Part shown: piece after piece, positions 18,180 to 27,413 of the stretch
How positions within the stretch are numbered: position 1 is the stretch's first letter
Layout: each line of letters opens with the position of its first letter
NCBI GenBank assembly: GCA_040218415.1
Contig: JAVJRN010000079.1
Span: forward strand, 248,001-312,000
Reading direction: 5' to 3'
DNA: 64,000 nucleotides
Source: JAVJRN01 sp040218415
GTDB taxonomy: Bacteria; Bacteroidota; Bacteroidia; Cytophagales; Cyclobacteriaceae
Notes under the pieces: model-generated
What the model was told of the DNA's origin: nothing
What the model saw: the letters and a program-made list of their open reading frames with translations, nothing else
Database searches by the model: none
Translations under genes and position numbers: made by a program

Positions 18180-18581
18180 TTAGTAGTTGTCCTGCCCAGT
18201 TATGATAAATTCCCAATCATCGGCAGTATACGTTACTTCGATAATCATTTCTTTTATTAAACTATCGGTAAGATTATCTAGAAAGAAGGAAGCCTCTGTT
18301 TTAAGAAACCCATCTTCAACAATGAATCTCGTATAAACAAACTCTGTGCTAGCTTCAAGTGCTTTTACAAAATCAATGGTATTGCTTTCAACTTTACAAA
18401 CCTTTGATGTCACTTTAACTACGTCCTTCTGGTATTTTTTATTTTCTTCAATTCGTGCTATTACAGTCTGATATCTGTCGTCCTTAAGAGGAACTATAAA
18501 AACTGAATGTTTTGAATCATATTCGGTATACTCTCCTTGTATATCCTTCGCAAGTTTTTGACTAAATGCAGTAAAGTCCAT
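18180..18581 (-). CDS. Hypothetical protein, 133 residues
   Basis: A small acidic soluble protein. One long helix-like N-terminus (MDFTAFSQKLAKDIQGEY) is followed by alternating beta-type segments (SVFIVPL, QTVIARIEE, EFVYTRFIVEDGFLKTEASF) and a C-terminal strand (DDWEFIITG). The alpha/beta pattern is reminiscent of YbjN or type III chaperone-like folds, but that is only an impression; I do not recognise the family. It lies between the photolyase gene (36 bases upstream) and rnpB (7 bases downstream) on the same strand, so it probably shares a transcript with one or both. Confidence 0.65.
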   Translation of the reverse strand: MDFTAFSQKLAKDIQGEYTEYDSKHSVFIVPLKDDRYQTVIARIEENKKYQKDVVKVTSKVCKVESNTIDFVKALEASTEFVYTRFIVEDGFLKTEASFFLDNLTDSLIKEMIIEVTYTADDWEFIITGQDNY

Positions 18582-18617
18582 GTTTTAAAATTTTTCAGAA
18601 AATTACAAACTTTTACG

Positions 18618-19916
18618 CTATGATACTGCCTCTTTGTAGGTGTTTATAGCACGCTCACGTGCTTTCTTATGATCAACTATCGGTGAGGGATATTTATTTG
18701 TGTTTATTTCTGGTACCCACTTCTTGATATAGCGCATTTCTTTATCAAATTTATCTTGTTGACTTGATGGGTTAAACACCCGAAAGTAAGGTTGCGCATC
18801 AGTACCTGTACCAGCGGCCCATTGCCAGCCGCCATTATTACTGGCCAATTCAAAATCCAATAGCTTTTTAGCAAAATACCGCTCGCCCCATCGCCAATCA
18901 ATTAAAAGATGTTTTGTTAAAAAGCTGGCTACAACCATTCTTACTCGGTTATGCATGTAGCCAGTAGCATTGAGCTCTCTCATACCTGCATCTACAATTG
19001 GGTAACCAGTTTTTCCTTCGCACCATTTCTCAAAGTGCTCTTCATTGTTCTCCCAAGGAATACTATCGTATTTTGACTTAAAAGCATTGTCAACAACCGA
19101 AGGGTGATTGGAAAGCACCATCGCATAGAAATCTCGCCATATCAATTCACTCAACCATACATCAGAATGTTTTCTTGCTGATTTTACGGCTTCTCTAATA
19201 CTTCGCGTTCCAAACCTGAGATGTATTCCTAATCTAGAAGTGCCTTTTTTTGCTGGATAATCTCTATCCTCTTTGTAATGCTCAAGGATATTCTCTTCTA
19301 TTATATTTTCAGGGATTTCGATCGGAGATTCTTCAAACCCAATATCCTCCAGAGTTGGCAACTCCGGCGCATCATATTCTAAAAGATTGTCTAACAGCGC
19401 TTCACTATTTAATTCTTCCAAGCAATTCTTAGAAAGCTTTTCGAGCCACTTATTCTTATAGGGGGTAAATACTTTGTATGGTTCGTTATTGTCCGTAAGA
19501 ATTTCCTTTTTTTCAAATATCACATGATCCTTAAAATCGAGAAAACCGATGCTCTTTTGATCCAATTTCTTTCTTATATTTTCATCTCTCTCTGTGCCAT
19601 AAGGTTCATAGTCACGGTTGCAAAAGACTGCATTTATCTCATACCTTTTAATCAAATCATCAAAAGCTTCTTCTGGTGTTGTATTAAAAACACTGATACC
19701 TGAGTTATACTTTTTGTAAGTAGTGTTGATTTTTCTTAGTTCTTCTAATATGAACTGGACTCGTGCATCTTTTTTATCATCTAACTTATCGAGAATGTTA
19801 GTGTCGAAGATGAATATTGGCACCACTGGTAGGTTGTCATTTAAGGAATAATACAATCCGGTATTATCTGTAACCCTTAAATCTCTCCTATGCCAAAAAA
19901 TGTTGATTTTATCCAT
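18618..19916 (-). CDS. phr: Deoxyribodipyrimidine photolyase (cryptochrome/photolyase family)
   Basis: A 432-residue flavoprotein that splits UV-induced cyclobutane pyrimidine dimers using blue light. The N-terminal alpha/beta antenna domain starts FWHRRDLRVTDNTGL. The C-terminal FAD domain carries LIWRDFYAM, GYPIVDAGMRELNATGYMHNR, WRWGERYFAKKLLDFE and NNGGWQWAAGTGTDAQPYFR, the FAD- and lesion-binding signatures of class I photolyases. Length is slightly short of the E. coli enzyme (472) but all key blocks are present. It heads a minus-strand group with the hypothetical gene and rnpB. Confidence 0.92.
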   Translation of the reverse strand: MDKINIFWHRRDLRVTDNTGLYYSLNDNLPVVPIFIFDTNILDKLDDKKDARVQFILEELRKINTTYKKYNSGISVFNTTPEEAFDDLIKRYEINAVFCNRDYEPYGTERDENIRKKLDQKSIGFLDFKDHVIFEKKEILTDNNEPYKVFTPYKNKWLEKLSKNCLEELNSEALLDNLLEYDAPELPTLEDIGFEESPIEIPENIIEENILEHYKEDRDYPAKKGTSRLGIHLRFGTRSIREAVKSARKHSDVWLSELIWRDFYAMVLSNHPSVVDNAFKSKYDSIPWENNEEHFEKWCEGKTGYPIVDAGMRELNATGYMHNRVRMVVASFLTKHLLIDWRWGERYFAKKLLDFELASNNGGWQWAAGTGTDAQPYFRVFNPSSQQDKFDKEMRYIKKWVPEINTNKYPSPIVDHKKARERAINTYKEAVS

Positions 19917-19982
19917 TCAAAATAAACTCAAAATAGTCGAGTATGTTTTCTTATTTGAGATTGACGCTCTTGTTCATCGGGC

Positions 19983-22900
19983 TTATTGAACTTTTGCTTT
20001 TTTACTTGCTTTGCTTAGCAATTCCTTTAGATCATCAAACGATTTGACGAACTGAATACTGAGACCTGTTTCTCTTTGCCATTCGTCGATTATCTGCTCG
20101 TTCTGACTAAATACTCGCACCCTCAATTGTCCATCTTCTGTCAGTGAATATCTCACCGACCAATCACCTAGAAATTGATTAGATGTTTCATTAATCTCCG
20201 TTTGTGCCCCTCCGGTAACTTTCAGTCGACCGTCGAGAAATGTATAAGATAACCTTAATTGAAACGTATTGAACGCATTTTGATCTAAGGAGCCAATATC
20301 AAAATCAAATTCAAGATTTTCATCTACTTGGCTTAAAAAATAAGAGAACTGGTTACTTAAAAATTCACTTACCGAACTACCAAACGCCTCTCCCCCTACT
20401 GCGAAGGTGTTTTGTGGAGAAAGTTTCTTCAAAATTAGCAGGCTAAAAACTTGTCTTTTGAGCTCTTGCTCGTTCTCATTCAACGCACTAAGAACCTCTT
20501 CATCTCGAATAGTTATATTAGAAAGACTTTGGTCAAAATCAATACTAAAGTTAATGTTCGGAGAGAGCATATCCCCGTCGAGCTGAAGTTTTACTAAGAA
20601 AGGAATTCGATTATTTACATCCGTTTCTCCTGTATTTAAAAAATCTCCAAGAGTCGCTATTTGCCGGTATGTTGCATCCAAATCTAAGTTACCAGAATAT
20701 GGATCGCCGTACCAAGAAATGGTACTCCCAGGCAAAATATTAAATTCTTTATTAATTAAATTCGGAATGGTGAAGTTGTAAGCACCTTCTGTGATTGTCA
20801 CTCCCCCAAATAAATCAAATTCGCCATCGGTATCTAGCTTCATATTAAGGTCTCCATTTGCCCTGCCGCGAATAATATCTCCCGTGCGTATATCAAAAAT
20901 CAATTCAACGTAAGCATCGTTTGTCACCGATAAGTCTAAATCAAAAGAAACTCCAGAAAGATTGTTATTAATAATATCATTTATTCTACGTTGCTCATTC
21001 GTATTTTTAACAAGGTCAACAAACGAAATATACTCCTTTGTGGCAACTTCACTCCTCGTGCTTAGCGGAATAAATATTTTAGTTCCTTTATTGGTCGTGG
21101 CTTTTGATTTAATAGAAATGTCATTAGTTGGTCCTTGAACACTTACCGTGCCTGTGCCATAAGCAGTACCATAATACATCTGATTGTTGTTTCTACTAGT
21201 GTTAAGCACTAGTAGGTTATTTACATTAACATCGATATCAATGATGGGTCGCTTATAATCGTTTAGTGCTATGTTGCCCCTTAATAATCCTCTATTCCCT
21301 TCCCTATCTGAAATACGAAAATCATTAAAGGTTAAATTATCATTTTCCATTCGAATATCACCTTCAAAGTTATAGCCAACATTAAGGTAGTCTACTTTCA
21401 ATCTTGCCTCAGTTACGCTTATATCACCTTGAAAATTCGGTGAGGTAATTTTTCCTCCAATATCAATTTGACCATCAGCTCTACCATTTATTCCGGAAAA
21501 AACATTCTCTAAAAAAGGAGATATAAAATCAATTTTAGTGTTGTTGAACTTTAAGTCTAAGTCAACAGGACTTTCTCTATTGTCAAGATGATAGTTTCCT
21601 GATAAGTGAATTTTGGATTCTGAATCGCGTATAACATCATACCGTAACTTGACTAACGAACTATCATTTGAAAATTTAGTATCACCTGAGATATTGCCTA
21701 TCTGAATATTATCCACCCATAAATTTTCAACTTTAGTAGTAGAAGAAAAAATTACACTGTCTTCATTAAAAGACTCATATTCAAACAGGTTTGATATTGC
21801 ACCTTGGTACTCGTGTTCTGAAATTAATCCCAAAATATTCATCTCTAAATCTATAAGTTCAATGGAATATTTTTTCAATGAATCATACTTGTAAATTCCA
21901 TTCAGCGATATTGACTCTGTATTGTTATAAATCTCAACTCTATCAAACGCTAGCCCTTTTCTATTCACAAGAATTGAATTAAATGGATTGATTGTCCATT
22001 TCTTATCTAACAGTATAACTTCAGCGTTTTCCAAGGCTACTTTGGCATTTACTTTGTCGAATATCATAGTTGACTCCAAATCCACTGAACTTAAGGTAGA
22101 AGGTTGTTTTAGTCTTGTATAAATTTTCAATTCCTGATCTAGCCAAACTGCCTCGATAAACATTTTTTCCGTTTCTGGTATATTTGCATAGGACTGTCTT
22201 GAAGATTTTAGTATCACGTTAGCTAAGTTTTCATTACGATCAATTGCACGTGAAATATTTGCGTCAATATTTACATCAATGAGGCTAATACCTTGATAGT
22301 GCATCGAGTCAAAATCTGCCAATAGATCAAAGTTGAAACCTGAACGTTTATCAAAACGACTTTCGACCTTTCCATATGGTGAAAAAAAAAGGGGTAAATT
22401 AAAAAAAGCTAAATAGTCATCGAGATGTTCATATGTAAGCACCAAGTCGGCGCTATATGTTGAGTTATCATCAGGTACTTCGATATTTTGACCATTTAAA
22501 GTATCATTATAGATTATTTTGTTTTTGATTGATGCTATGAATCCTGTAAAGTCCTCGATAAGTTTACCATAAATAAAATCACCTTTTATAGATAAATCTA
22601 TTTCGGGCAACACCAATTGAATGGTTTTCACAGATTCAGCATTTGCAACCTTTAGCTCAACAGAGTCTAGTTTTAAAGTATCTTCAGATGACTTCAATAC
22701 GAATTTTTTCATATCTACTTTACCCTGGAGGCTATCTAAAATAATACCCTCAGTGTTTACTTTCAGTTGAGATGACAATACAATTTTTCTATCGGATAAA
22801 CCAAGTAATTGGAAATCAACAGTATCTATAGATATTTCAGCGCTAAATACTTCAGGGGTTTCATTCAAATTCAAAAGAAGTGTGCCATCCATAGCTGCGG

Positions 22901-24413
22901 CTACATCTCTTAACTTAACATTTCCACTAAAAAATTTATCTCTAAATTTTCCATCTAAATAAAGAGAATCCAATTGATAATTATTGAAATCAAATGAGGT
23001 TACGATAGCATTGAGATCGACCTTCGCATAATTTAAATCAAGACCCGCACCTTTTACCTTACTTTCAAAACTTACTTTATCTAAAAGGTCGCTTTCACCA
23101 AATAATGCTCCGATTCGAAAATTCGTTGCGCCTAAACTACCAGAATATCTGGATCTTGCTAAATCAGAAGGTATCTTTAGATTCAAATCCATTTTCAAGT
23201 CTCCATAAGAGGTTTTTATATTAGCATAAGACACAAAATCATATAAAAACCCCACCAAAGAACCTTTAATATCCACTTTGGCAATATCAATTTTATTAGT
23301 GAATGACTTGGGTAGCCATTCATCAAAATCTTCTTTTTCAATGTGACTTTGTTTTAAGTCCAATTGAATGAAAGTTTCATCTAAATCAGGTAATCCATTA
23401 AGAGAGAAATCACCCTTCATGCTGGAATTACGAACATTTAGCGCTAAATCTTCAACCTTAAAATCGGATATTTTACCGGCTAGCTTACCCGAAAAATGAG
23501 TCTCATACTTATAGCATTTTCCATTAACAAAATACTTCAACTCCTCGGTATTGAAGTGGGTATCCGTAAACTCAGCCGTAATATCTACCTTATCAATAAA
23601 ATAATTTATATCTGAAATTTGATCAAAATTTAAATGAATCTGATTCTTAACTATAGACTGTCCTGTTTCTAGTAAAAGCGAATCAAAAAATATACCCTTA
23701 GGAAAAACGGTTAATTTTGACCTAAGATTTTTTATTTCAAGTTTCGAGATTGAGTCATATCCTTCAAAATTTAAAATATTCAAAATCAAAGAATCATTCA
23801 TCAGTGAGAAGTCACTGAACTCAGCCTCTTTAAGTTTCCAAGTAATATGGCCTTGATCAAATCTGATTTGTTCAAGACTATCCTTCAACCTATTATCGTA
23901 ACGAAAAATACAGTTGGCCAATGCTATGTGATCCACTTTGATTGCTCTGCTTGCTTTGGATCTCTGCGTTTTATTCAAACCTCCTTTAAGTTCAGCAATG
24001 AATTTAACCAAATTGATATCGAGGCTATCACGGTATTTTAACAGATTAAATTCAGCTGAATCGATGAGTACCTCATCAAAGCTAATTTGAGTTTTTCGAA
24101 TTATTTTGGTAACGTTGAAGTCAACAGTCACCGTTTTTGATGCAAAAAGAATGTTATTGTTATAATCAAAGACTTTTAAGCCACTCAATGATAAGTTATC
24201 AAACCAATCTATCTTGATATTATCAAAAACAACACGAGAAGAACTTAGCTCATTCAGCTTGTCTACAGCAAAATGAGTCAATTTATTTTGTAACCAACTT
24301 GTTTGTAGTAGAATCAAAACCACAAACATAACGCACATAATTATGGTACTGAACCAAAAGAATAGTAGCCTAGTGTTATCGAGTATTATACGTATGATTA
24401 ACTTGCTTCCCAA
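19983..24413 (-). CDS. tamB: TamB-like translocation/assembly module protein (DUF490)
   Basis: A 1476-residue protein with one N-terminal membrane segment (about 12-38) followed by a very long, beta-rich, low-complexity body full of short DxxxL-type strands, and a C-terminal DUF490 domain (roughly the last 400 residues, including LLILKKLSPQNTF and FQLRLSYTFLDGRLKVTGG). TamB and related AsmA-like proteins form a periplasm-spanning groove that helps outer-membrane protein or phospholipid transfer. No TamA/BamA partner is adjacent. Its start is 15 bases from the divergent tsaD start, so the two genes' promoters must overlap each other's coding ends. Confidence 0.85.
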   Translation of the reverse strand: MGSKLIIRIILDNTRLLFFWFSTIIMCVMFVVLILLQTSWLQNKLTHFAVDKLNELSSSRVVFDNIKIDWFDNLSLSGLKVFDYNNNILFASKTVTVDFNVTKIIRKTQISFDEVLIDSAEFNLLKYRDSLDINLVKFIAELKGGLNKTQRSKASRAIKVDHIALANCIFRYDNRLKDSLEQIRFDQGHITWKLKEAEFSDFSLMNDSLILNILNFEGYDSISKLEIKNLRSKLTVFPKGIFFDSLLLETGQSIVKNQIHLNFDQISDINYFIDKVDITAEFTDTHFNTEELKYFVNGKCYKYETHFSGKLAGKISDFKVEDLALNVRNSSMKGDFSLNGLPDLDETFIQLDLKQSHIEKEDFDEWLPKSFTNKIDIAKVDIKGSLVGFLYDFVSYANIKTSYGDLKMDLNLKIPSDLARSRYSGSLGATNFRIGALFGESDLLDKVSFESKVKGAGLDLNYAKVDLNAIVTSFDFNNYQLDSLYLDGKFRDKFFSGNVKLRDVAAAMDGTLLLNLNETPEVFSAEISIDTVDFQLLGLSDRKIVLSSQLKVNTEGIILDSLQGKVDMKKFVLKSSEDTLKLDSVELKVANAESVKTIQLVLPEIDLSIKGDFIYGKLIEDFTGFIASIKNKIIYNDTLNGQNIEVPDDNSTYSADLVLTYEHLDDYLAFFNLPLFFSPYGKVESRFDKRSGFNFDLLADFDSMHYQGISLIDVNIDANISRAIDRNENLANVILKSSRQSYANIPETEKMFIEAVWLDQELKIYTRLKQPSTLSSVDLESTMIFDKVNAKVALENAEVILLDKKWTINPFNSILVNRKGLAFDRVEIYNNTESISLNGIYKYDSLKKYSIELIDLEMNILGLISEHEYQGAISNLFEYESFNEDSVIFSSTTKVENLWVDNIQIGNISGDTKFSNDSSLVKLRYDVIRDSESKIHLSGNYHLDNRESPVDLDLKFNNTKIDFISPFLENVFSGINGRADGQIDIGGKITSPNFQGDISVTEARLKVDYLNVGYNFEGDIRMENDNLTFNDFRISDREGNRGLLRGNIALNDYKRPIIDIDVNVNNLLVLNTSRNNNQMYYGTAYGTGTVSVQGPTNDISIKSKATTNKGTKIFIPLSTRSEVATKEYISFVDLVKNTNEQRRINDIINNNLSGVSFDLDLSVTNDAYVELIFDIRTGDIIRGRANGDLNMKLDTDGEFDLFGGVTITEGAYNFTIPNLINKEFNILPGSTISWYGDPYSGNLDLDATYRQIATLGDFLNTGETDVNNRIPFLVKLQLDGDMLSPNINFSIDFDQSLSNITIRDEEVLSALNENEQELKRQVFSLLILKKLSPQNTFAVGGEAFGSSVSEFLSNQFSYFLSQVDENLEFDFDIGSLDQNAFNTFQLRLSYTFLDGRLKVTGGAQTEINETSNQFLGDWSVRYSLTEDGQLRVRVFSQNEQIIDEWQRETGLSIQFVKSFDDLKELLSKASKKAKVQ

Positions 24414-24428
24414 AATTGTCTTTAAAAT

Positions 24429-25433
24429 ATGACGATACTAGGTATTGAATCTTCTTGTGACGAATCAGCTGCGGCAATCTGCAAAGATGGAGAAATTCTT
24501 AACAATAAAATTGCCACTCAAGATGTTCACATAAAATATGGTGGCGTTGTACCAGAACTGGCATCAAGAGCACATCAACAAAATATCGTTCCAATAGTAA
24601 GCCAGTCTATTCAAGAGGCTGGTATAGATATCAATGATATAGATGCGATTGCCTACACTCAAGGTCCTGGATTACTAGGAGCCCTTTTGGTTGGCAACTC
24701 ATTTGCCAAAGGTTTAGCTCTTTCACTGAACAAGCCTTTGATTCCCGTAAACCATATGCACGGGCATATTATGGCTCATTTCATAAAAGGTGACAAACCA
24801 CAGTTCCCATTCATTTGCCTTACTGTTAGCGGCGGACACACACAAATTGTCTTAGTCAGTTCTTTCACGGATATGAAAATAATAGGAAGCACCATCGATG
24901 ACGCAGTGGGAGAAGCATTCGATAAATCTGCAAAATTATTAGGTTTAGGCTATCCAGGAGGCCCACAAATTGACAAACTTGCCTCAAATGGCAATCAATC
25001 CAAATATCATTTTAAGGCATTTGAAATTGGAGGTTACAATTACTCTTTTTCCGGAATAAAAACGTCATTCCTTTACTTTTTGAAAGATCAACAAAAACAA
25101 AATCCTAATTTCATTAGTGAGAATAAAGCCGACTTAGCAGCTAGTATCCAATTTACTTTAATCGAGATGCTTATGATTAAGCTTAAAAAAGCTGCCCACG
25201 ATTTAAAAATTAGCGAAATAGCGATTGCTGGAGGAGTCTCTGCTAATAGTGGGCTCAGAAATAGACTTAAGGAAATCGCGAAAGAGGAATATTGGAATAC
25301 CTACATTACAGATTTAGAATACTGTACAGATAACGCAGCTATGATAGCCCTTACGGGTTATTTTCAGTACAAATCAGGCCAATTAGGGAGTCTGAGGGAT
25401 CAACCAAAACCAAGAATGTCTTTTAACTTTTAG
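24429..25433 (+). CDS. tsaD: tRNA threonylcarbamoyladenosine transferase TsaD
   Basis: A 334-residue cytoplasmic enzyme that transfers the threonylcarbamoyl group from TC-AMP to A37 of ANN-decoding tRNAs, with TsaB and TsaE. The N-terminus MTILGIESSCDESAAA is standard, the iron-ligand histidines lie in NHMHGH (His109, His113), SGGHTQ follows at about 134, and CTDNAAMIA near the C-terminus supplies the Asp ligand. The E. coli motif HMEGH is HMHGH here. It is followed after a single base by smpB, forming a two-gene operon that ends at the hairpin at 25925. Confidence 0.96.
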   Translation: MTILGIESSCDESAAAICKDGEILNNKIATQDVHIKYGGVVPELASRAHQQNIVPIVSQSIQEAGIDINDIDAIAYTQGPGLLGALLVGNSFAKGLALSLNKPLIPVNHMHGHIMAHFIKGDKPQFPFICLTVSGGHTQIVLVSSFTDMKIIGSTIDDAVGEAFDKSAKLLGLGYPGGPQIDKLASNGNQSKYHFKAFEIGGYNYSFSGIKTSFLYFLKDQQKQNPNFISENKADLAASIQFTLIEMLMIKLKKAAHDLKISEIAIAGGVSANSGLRNRLKEIAKEEYWNTYITDLEYCTDNAAMIALTGYFQYKSGQLGSLRDQPKPRMSFNF

Positions 25434-25434
25434 T

Positions 25435-25908
25435 ATGAAAAAAAATAATAACCCTCGATTTTCAAACAATATCCAAATACGGAATAAAAAAGCTTATTAC
25501 GAGTACGAGTTAATTGAAAAATATGAAGCAGGCATAGTACTTGAAGGAGCAGAAGTCAAATCCGTAAGGGAAGGAAAAGTCTCCTTACAGGAAGGCTATT
25601 GTTTTATAAAGAGAGGTCAAATATTTATTAAAGGAATGCGAATTTCTCCATATCTGAATACCTCATTCAATGATATTGAGCCTACGAGGGAAAGAAAACT
25701 ATTACTTCACGCTCGTGAAATCGCAAAGCTGACTGAAAAAAGTGAAGAGCAAGGTCTAACCATTGTTCCTACCAAACTATACATTATTAAAAGAGGACTC
25801 GTAAAACTTGAAATTGCATTGGCCAAGGGTAAAAAGCTCTATGACAAGAGAGATAGCATCAAAAAGAAAGATCAAGACAGAGAGCTTAAAAGATTAAAGC
25901 TCGTATAA
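25435..25908 (+). CDS. smpB: SsrA-binding protein SmpB
   Basis: A 157-residue RNA-binding protein that delivers tmRNA to stalled ribosomes for trans-translation. The oligonucleotide-binding core is clear (NKKAYYEYELIEKYEAGIVL, EGAEVKSVREGKVSLQEGY, and the C-terminal AKGKKLYDKRDSIKKKDQDR). The basic tail is complete. It is translationally close to tsaD (one base between stop and start). The tmRNA gene itself is not in the window. Confidence 0.96.
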   Translation: MKKNNNPRFSNNIQIRNKKAYYEYELIEKYEAGIVLEGAEVKSVREGKVSLQEGYCFIKRGQIFIKGMRISPYLNTSFNDIEPTRERKLLLHAREIAKLTEKSEEQGLTIVPTKLYIIKRGLVKLEIALAKGKKLYDKRDSIKKKDQDRELKRLKLV

Positions 25909-25924
25909 AATGTATTGAGCAAAA

Positions 25925-25954
25925 AAAAAGGGCTTGTTGCAACAAGCCCTTTTT
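25925..25954. terminator. Bidirectional intrinsic terminator
   Basis: A perfect palindrome (GGGCTTGTTG and its complement) flanked by five A on the left and five T on the right. It lies between the convergent smpB and exbD genes and should terminate both transcripts. Confidence 0.9.
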
Positions 25955-25971
25955 CAAAATCATTTTAACGA

Positions 25972-26433
25972 TTATTCAATAATTGTTTTGATAGAACTAT
26001 ATAATACACGACGTGCATTACCTTTTCTTAGTTCTTGCTGTACATCTGTCACGAGACCCATTTTAACCTCAGTGTCTACCTTCATTGACATTGTGATTTG
26101 ATCTCTTTCTACTTCAGACAACTTATCCTTTTCCTGATTCACAAACTGAATAACATCATCAACGGTAACAAACACATCGTTGGTTTGAATTTTAGGTTCT
26201 TCACCATACAAACTTGAGTTTTTTGGTTCTCCCATATAAATGTAACTCACCAACGATTTTCTTTCAATTTTAGTTAATTGAGTCGCCTTTGGTAATTGCT
26301 GTTTCACCATGATGTCTGTTTCCCTCATTACCGTAGTTACCATGAAAAAAAACAATAACATGAAAATAATATCTGGTAATGCGGCTGTTGGAATATCTTC
26401 TGATGTTCCTTGACTTTTCTTAAACTTTGGCAT
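25972..26433 (-). CDS. exbD: ExbD/TolR-family biopolymer transport protein (second copy)
   Basis: A 153-residue protein with one N-terminal membrane segment (AALPDIIFMLLFFFMVTTVM, which carries the proton-path Asp) and a periplasmic C-terminal domain. ExbD/TolR works with an ExbB/TolQ channel to couple the proton gradient to outer-membrane energy transfer (TonB or Tol). It is the last gene of the exbB-small protein-exbD-exbD operon and lies 9 bases after the other exbD. Tandem dissimilar ExbD proteins are usual in Bacteroidota. No tonB is in the cluster. Confidence 0.9.
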   Translation of the reverse strand: MPKFKKSQGTSEDIPTAALPDIIFMLLFFFMVTTVMRETDIMVKQQLPKATQLTKIERKSLVSYIYMGEPKNSSLYGEEPKIQTNDVFVTVDDVIQFVNQEKDKLSEVERDQITMSMKVDTEVKMGLVTDVQQELRKGNARRVLYSSIKTIIE

Positions 26434-26442
26434 AATAGTATT

Positions 26443-27081
26443 TTAGTCTGGTTCAGCGATCGAAATTGCTCTTGGTATACCTTGACGAGCTCTAGTATAC
26501 ATATCGTCTTGAATCTCATCATCACGATCTAATGTTAACCACTCGTCAGTAGTGATTCCAACCCTTTCTGCATAAATTTCATTGTAAGCAGAATTTACCG
26601 CATCAAGAACTTGAATGTAGAGATCATAACTCGTTCCCCGATTAGCCTTAAATGAAACGATAGCGTTTCCACTCGTAGGATCATCAGACGATTTCTCGCT
26701 CTTCCCATTTTGATTTACAAATCGTTTCATATTTGATGGAAGGCTATTATAAACACGCATTCCTTCTTCGGTAGGGTTACCAAAGTTCAAGACGAACTTT
26801 TTCACCTCATCCTTAAGATCAGAAACTGGCCCTCTAAAGGGCTCATCTTCAACGAGTAGCTGATCTTGTGAATTAGCTAAAATTTTGAAAATATTCCTTT
26901 CTTTCAATTTTATTTCAATATCCTCTTGAAGTGGATCAGGGGGAGGCGGCAATAGCATCATAATTCCCTTATCATTTGCGATCGTGGTGGTTACCAAGAA
27001 GAAAATAAGCAATAAGAATGCTATGTCAGCCATGGAGCCTGAGCTCACTTCAGGAAGTGGTCTTTTTCCTCCTTTTGGCAT
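26443..27081 (-). CDS. exbD: ExbD/TolR-family biopolymer transport protein (first copy)
   Basis: A 212-residue ExbD/TolR homologue, longer than its 153-residue neighbour. The membrane segment SGSMADIAFLLLIFFLVTTTI includes the conserved Asp. A proline-rich turn (LLPPPPDP) follows, then a long periplasmic domain with an insert of about 60 residues (PSNMKRFVNQNGKSEKSSDD region). Its ATG shares one base with the stop of the preceding small membrane protein gene, indicating translational coupling. Confidence 0.9.
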   Translation of the reverse strand: MPKGGKRPLPEVSSGSMADIAFLLLIFFLVTTTIANDKGIMMLLPPPPDPLQEDIEIKLKERNIFKILANSQDQLLVEDEPFRGPVSDLKDEVKKFVLNFGNPTEEGMRVYNSLPSNMKRFVNQNGKSEKSSDDPTSGNAIVSFKANRGTSYDLYIQVLDAVNSAYNEIYAERVGITTDEWLTLDRDDEIQDDMYTRARQGIPRAISIAEPD

Positions 27082-27386
27082 TACTTTATGATTTTTGTTA
27101 CTTCAGTTAATATGATTCCAACGATTGCACCGAAAAACAGTATATACATCGAAATTATACCTGCTCCTACGAGCTTTGAGGTTGTTTCAGTGGCACCTGC
27201 TGAAGTCCCATCAGCAACAATATAACCTACCAAAAATACAACTAACAAAACACCTACTCCAACCCCTGACTTTATCAGGGATTGTGGGTCACCGAATGAC
27301 TGCACTAGTGGTATCACAATAGCTGCAATTGCACAAAGAGCTATTAAAATGTAACTAGCAAATAATCCTACATCTACAATATCCAT
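27081..27386 (-). CDS. Small membrane protein of the ExbBD operon
   Basis: A 101-residue protein with three probable membrane segments (about 8-27, 41-60, 72-94) and a short lysine-ending tail. It has no domain I recognise, but this gene stands between exbB and the two exbD genes, 27 bases after exbB and overlapping the next exbD start by one base. It is likely a partner subunit of the proton channel in this lineage (inference from position). Confidence 0.75.
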   Translation of the reverse strand: MDIVDVGLFASYILIALCAIAAIVIPLVQSFGDPQSLIKSGVGVGVLLVVFLVGYIVADGTSAGATETTSKLVGAGIISMYILFFGAIVGIILTEVTKIIK

Positions 27387-27413
27387 ATCTTAAGTAGTTA
27401 GTATTAAAAATTA

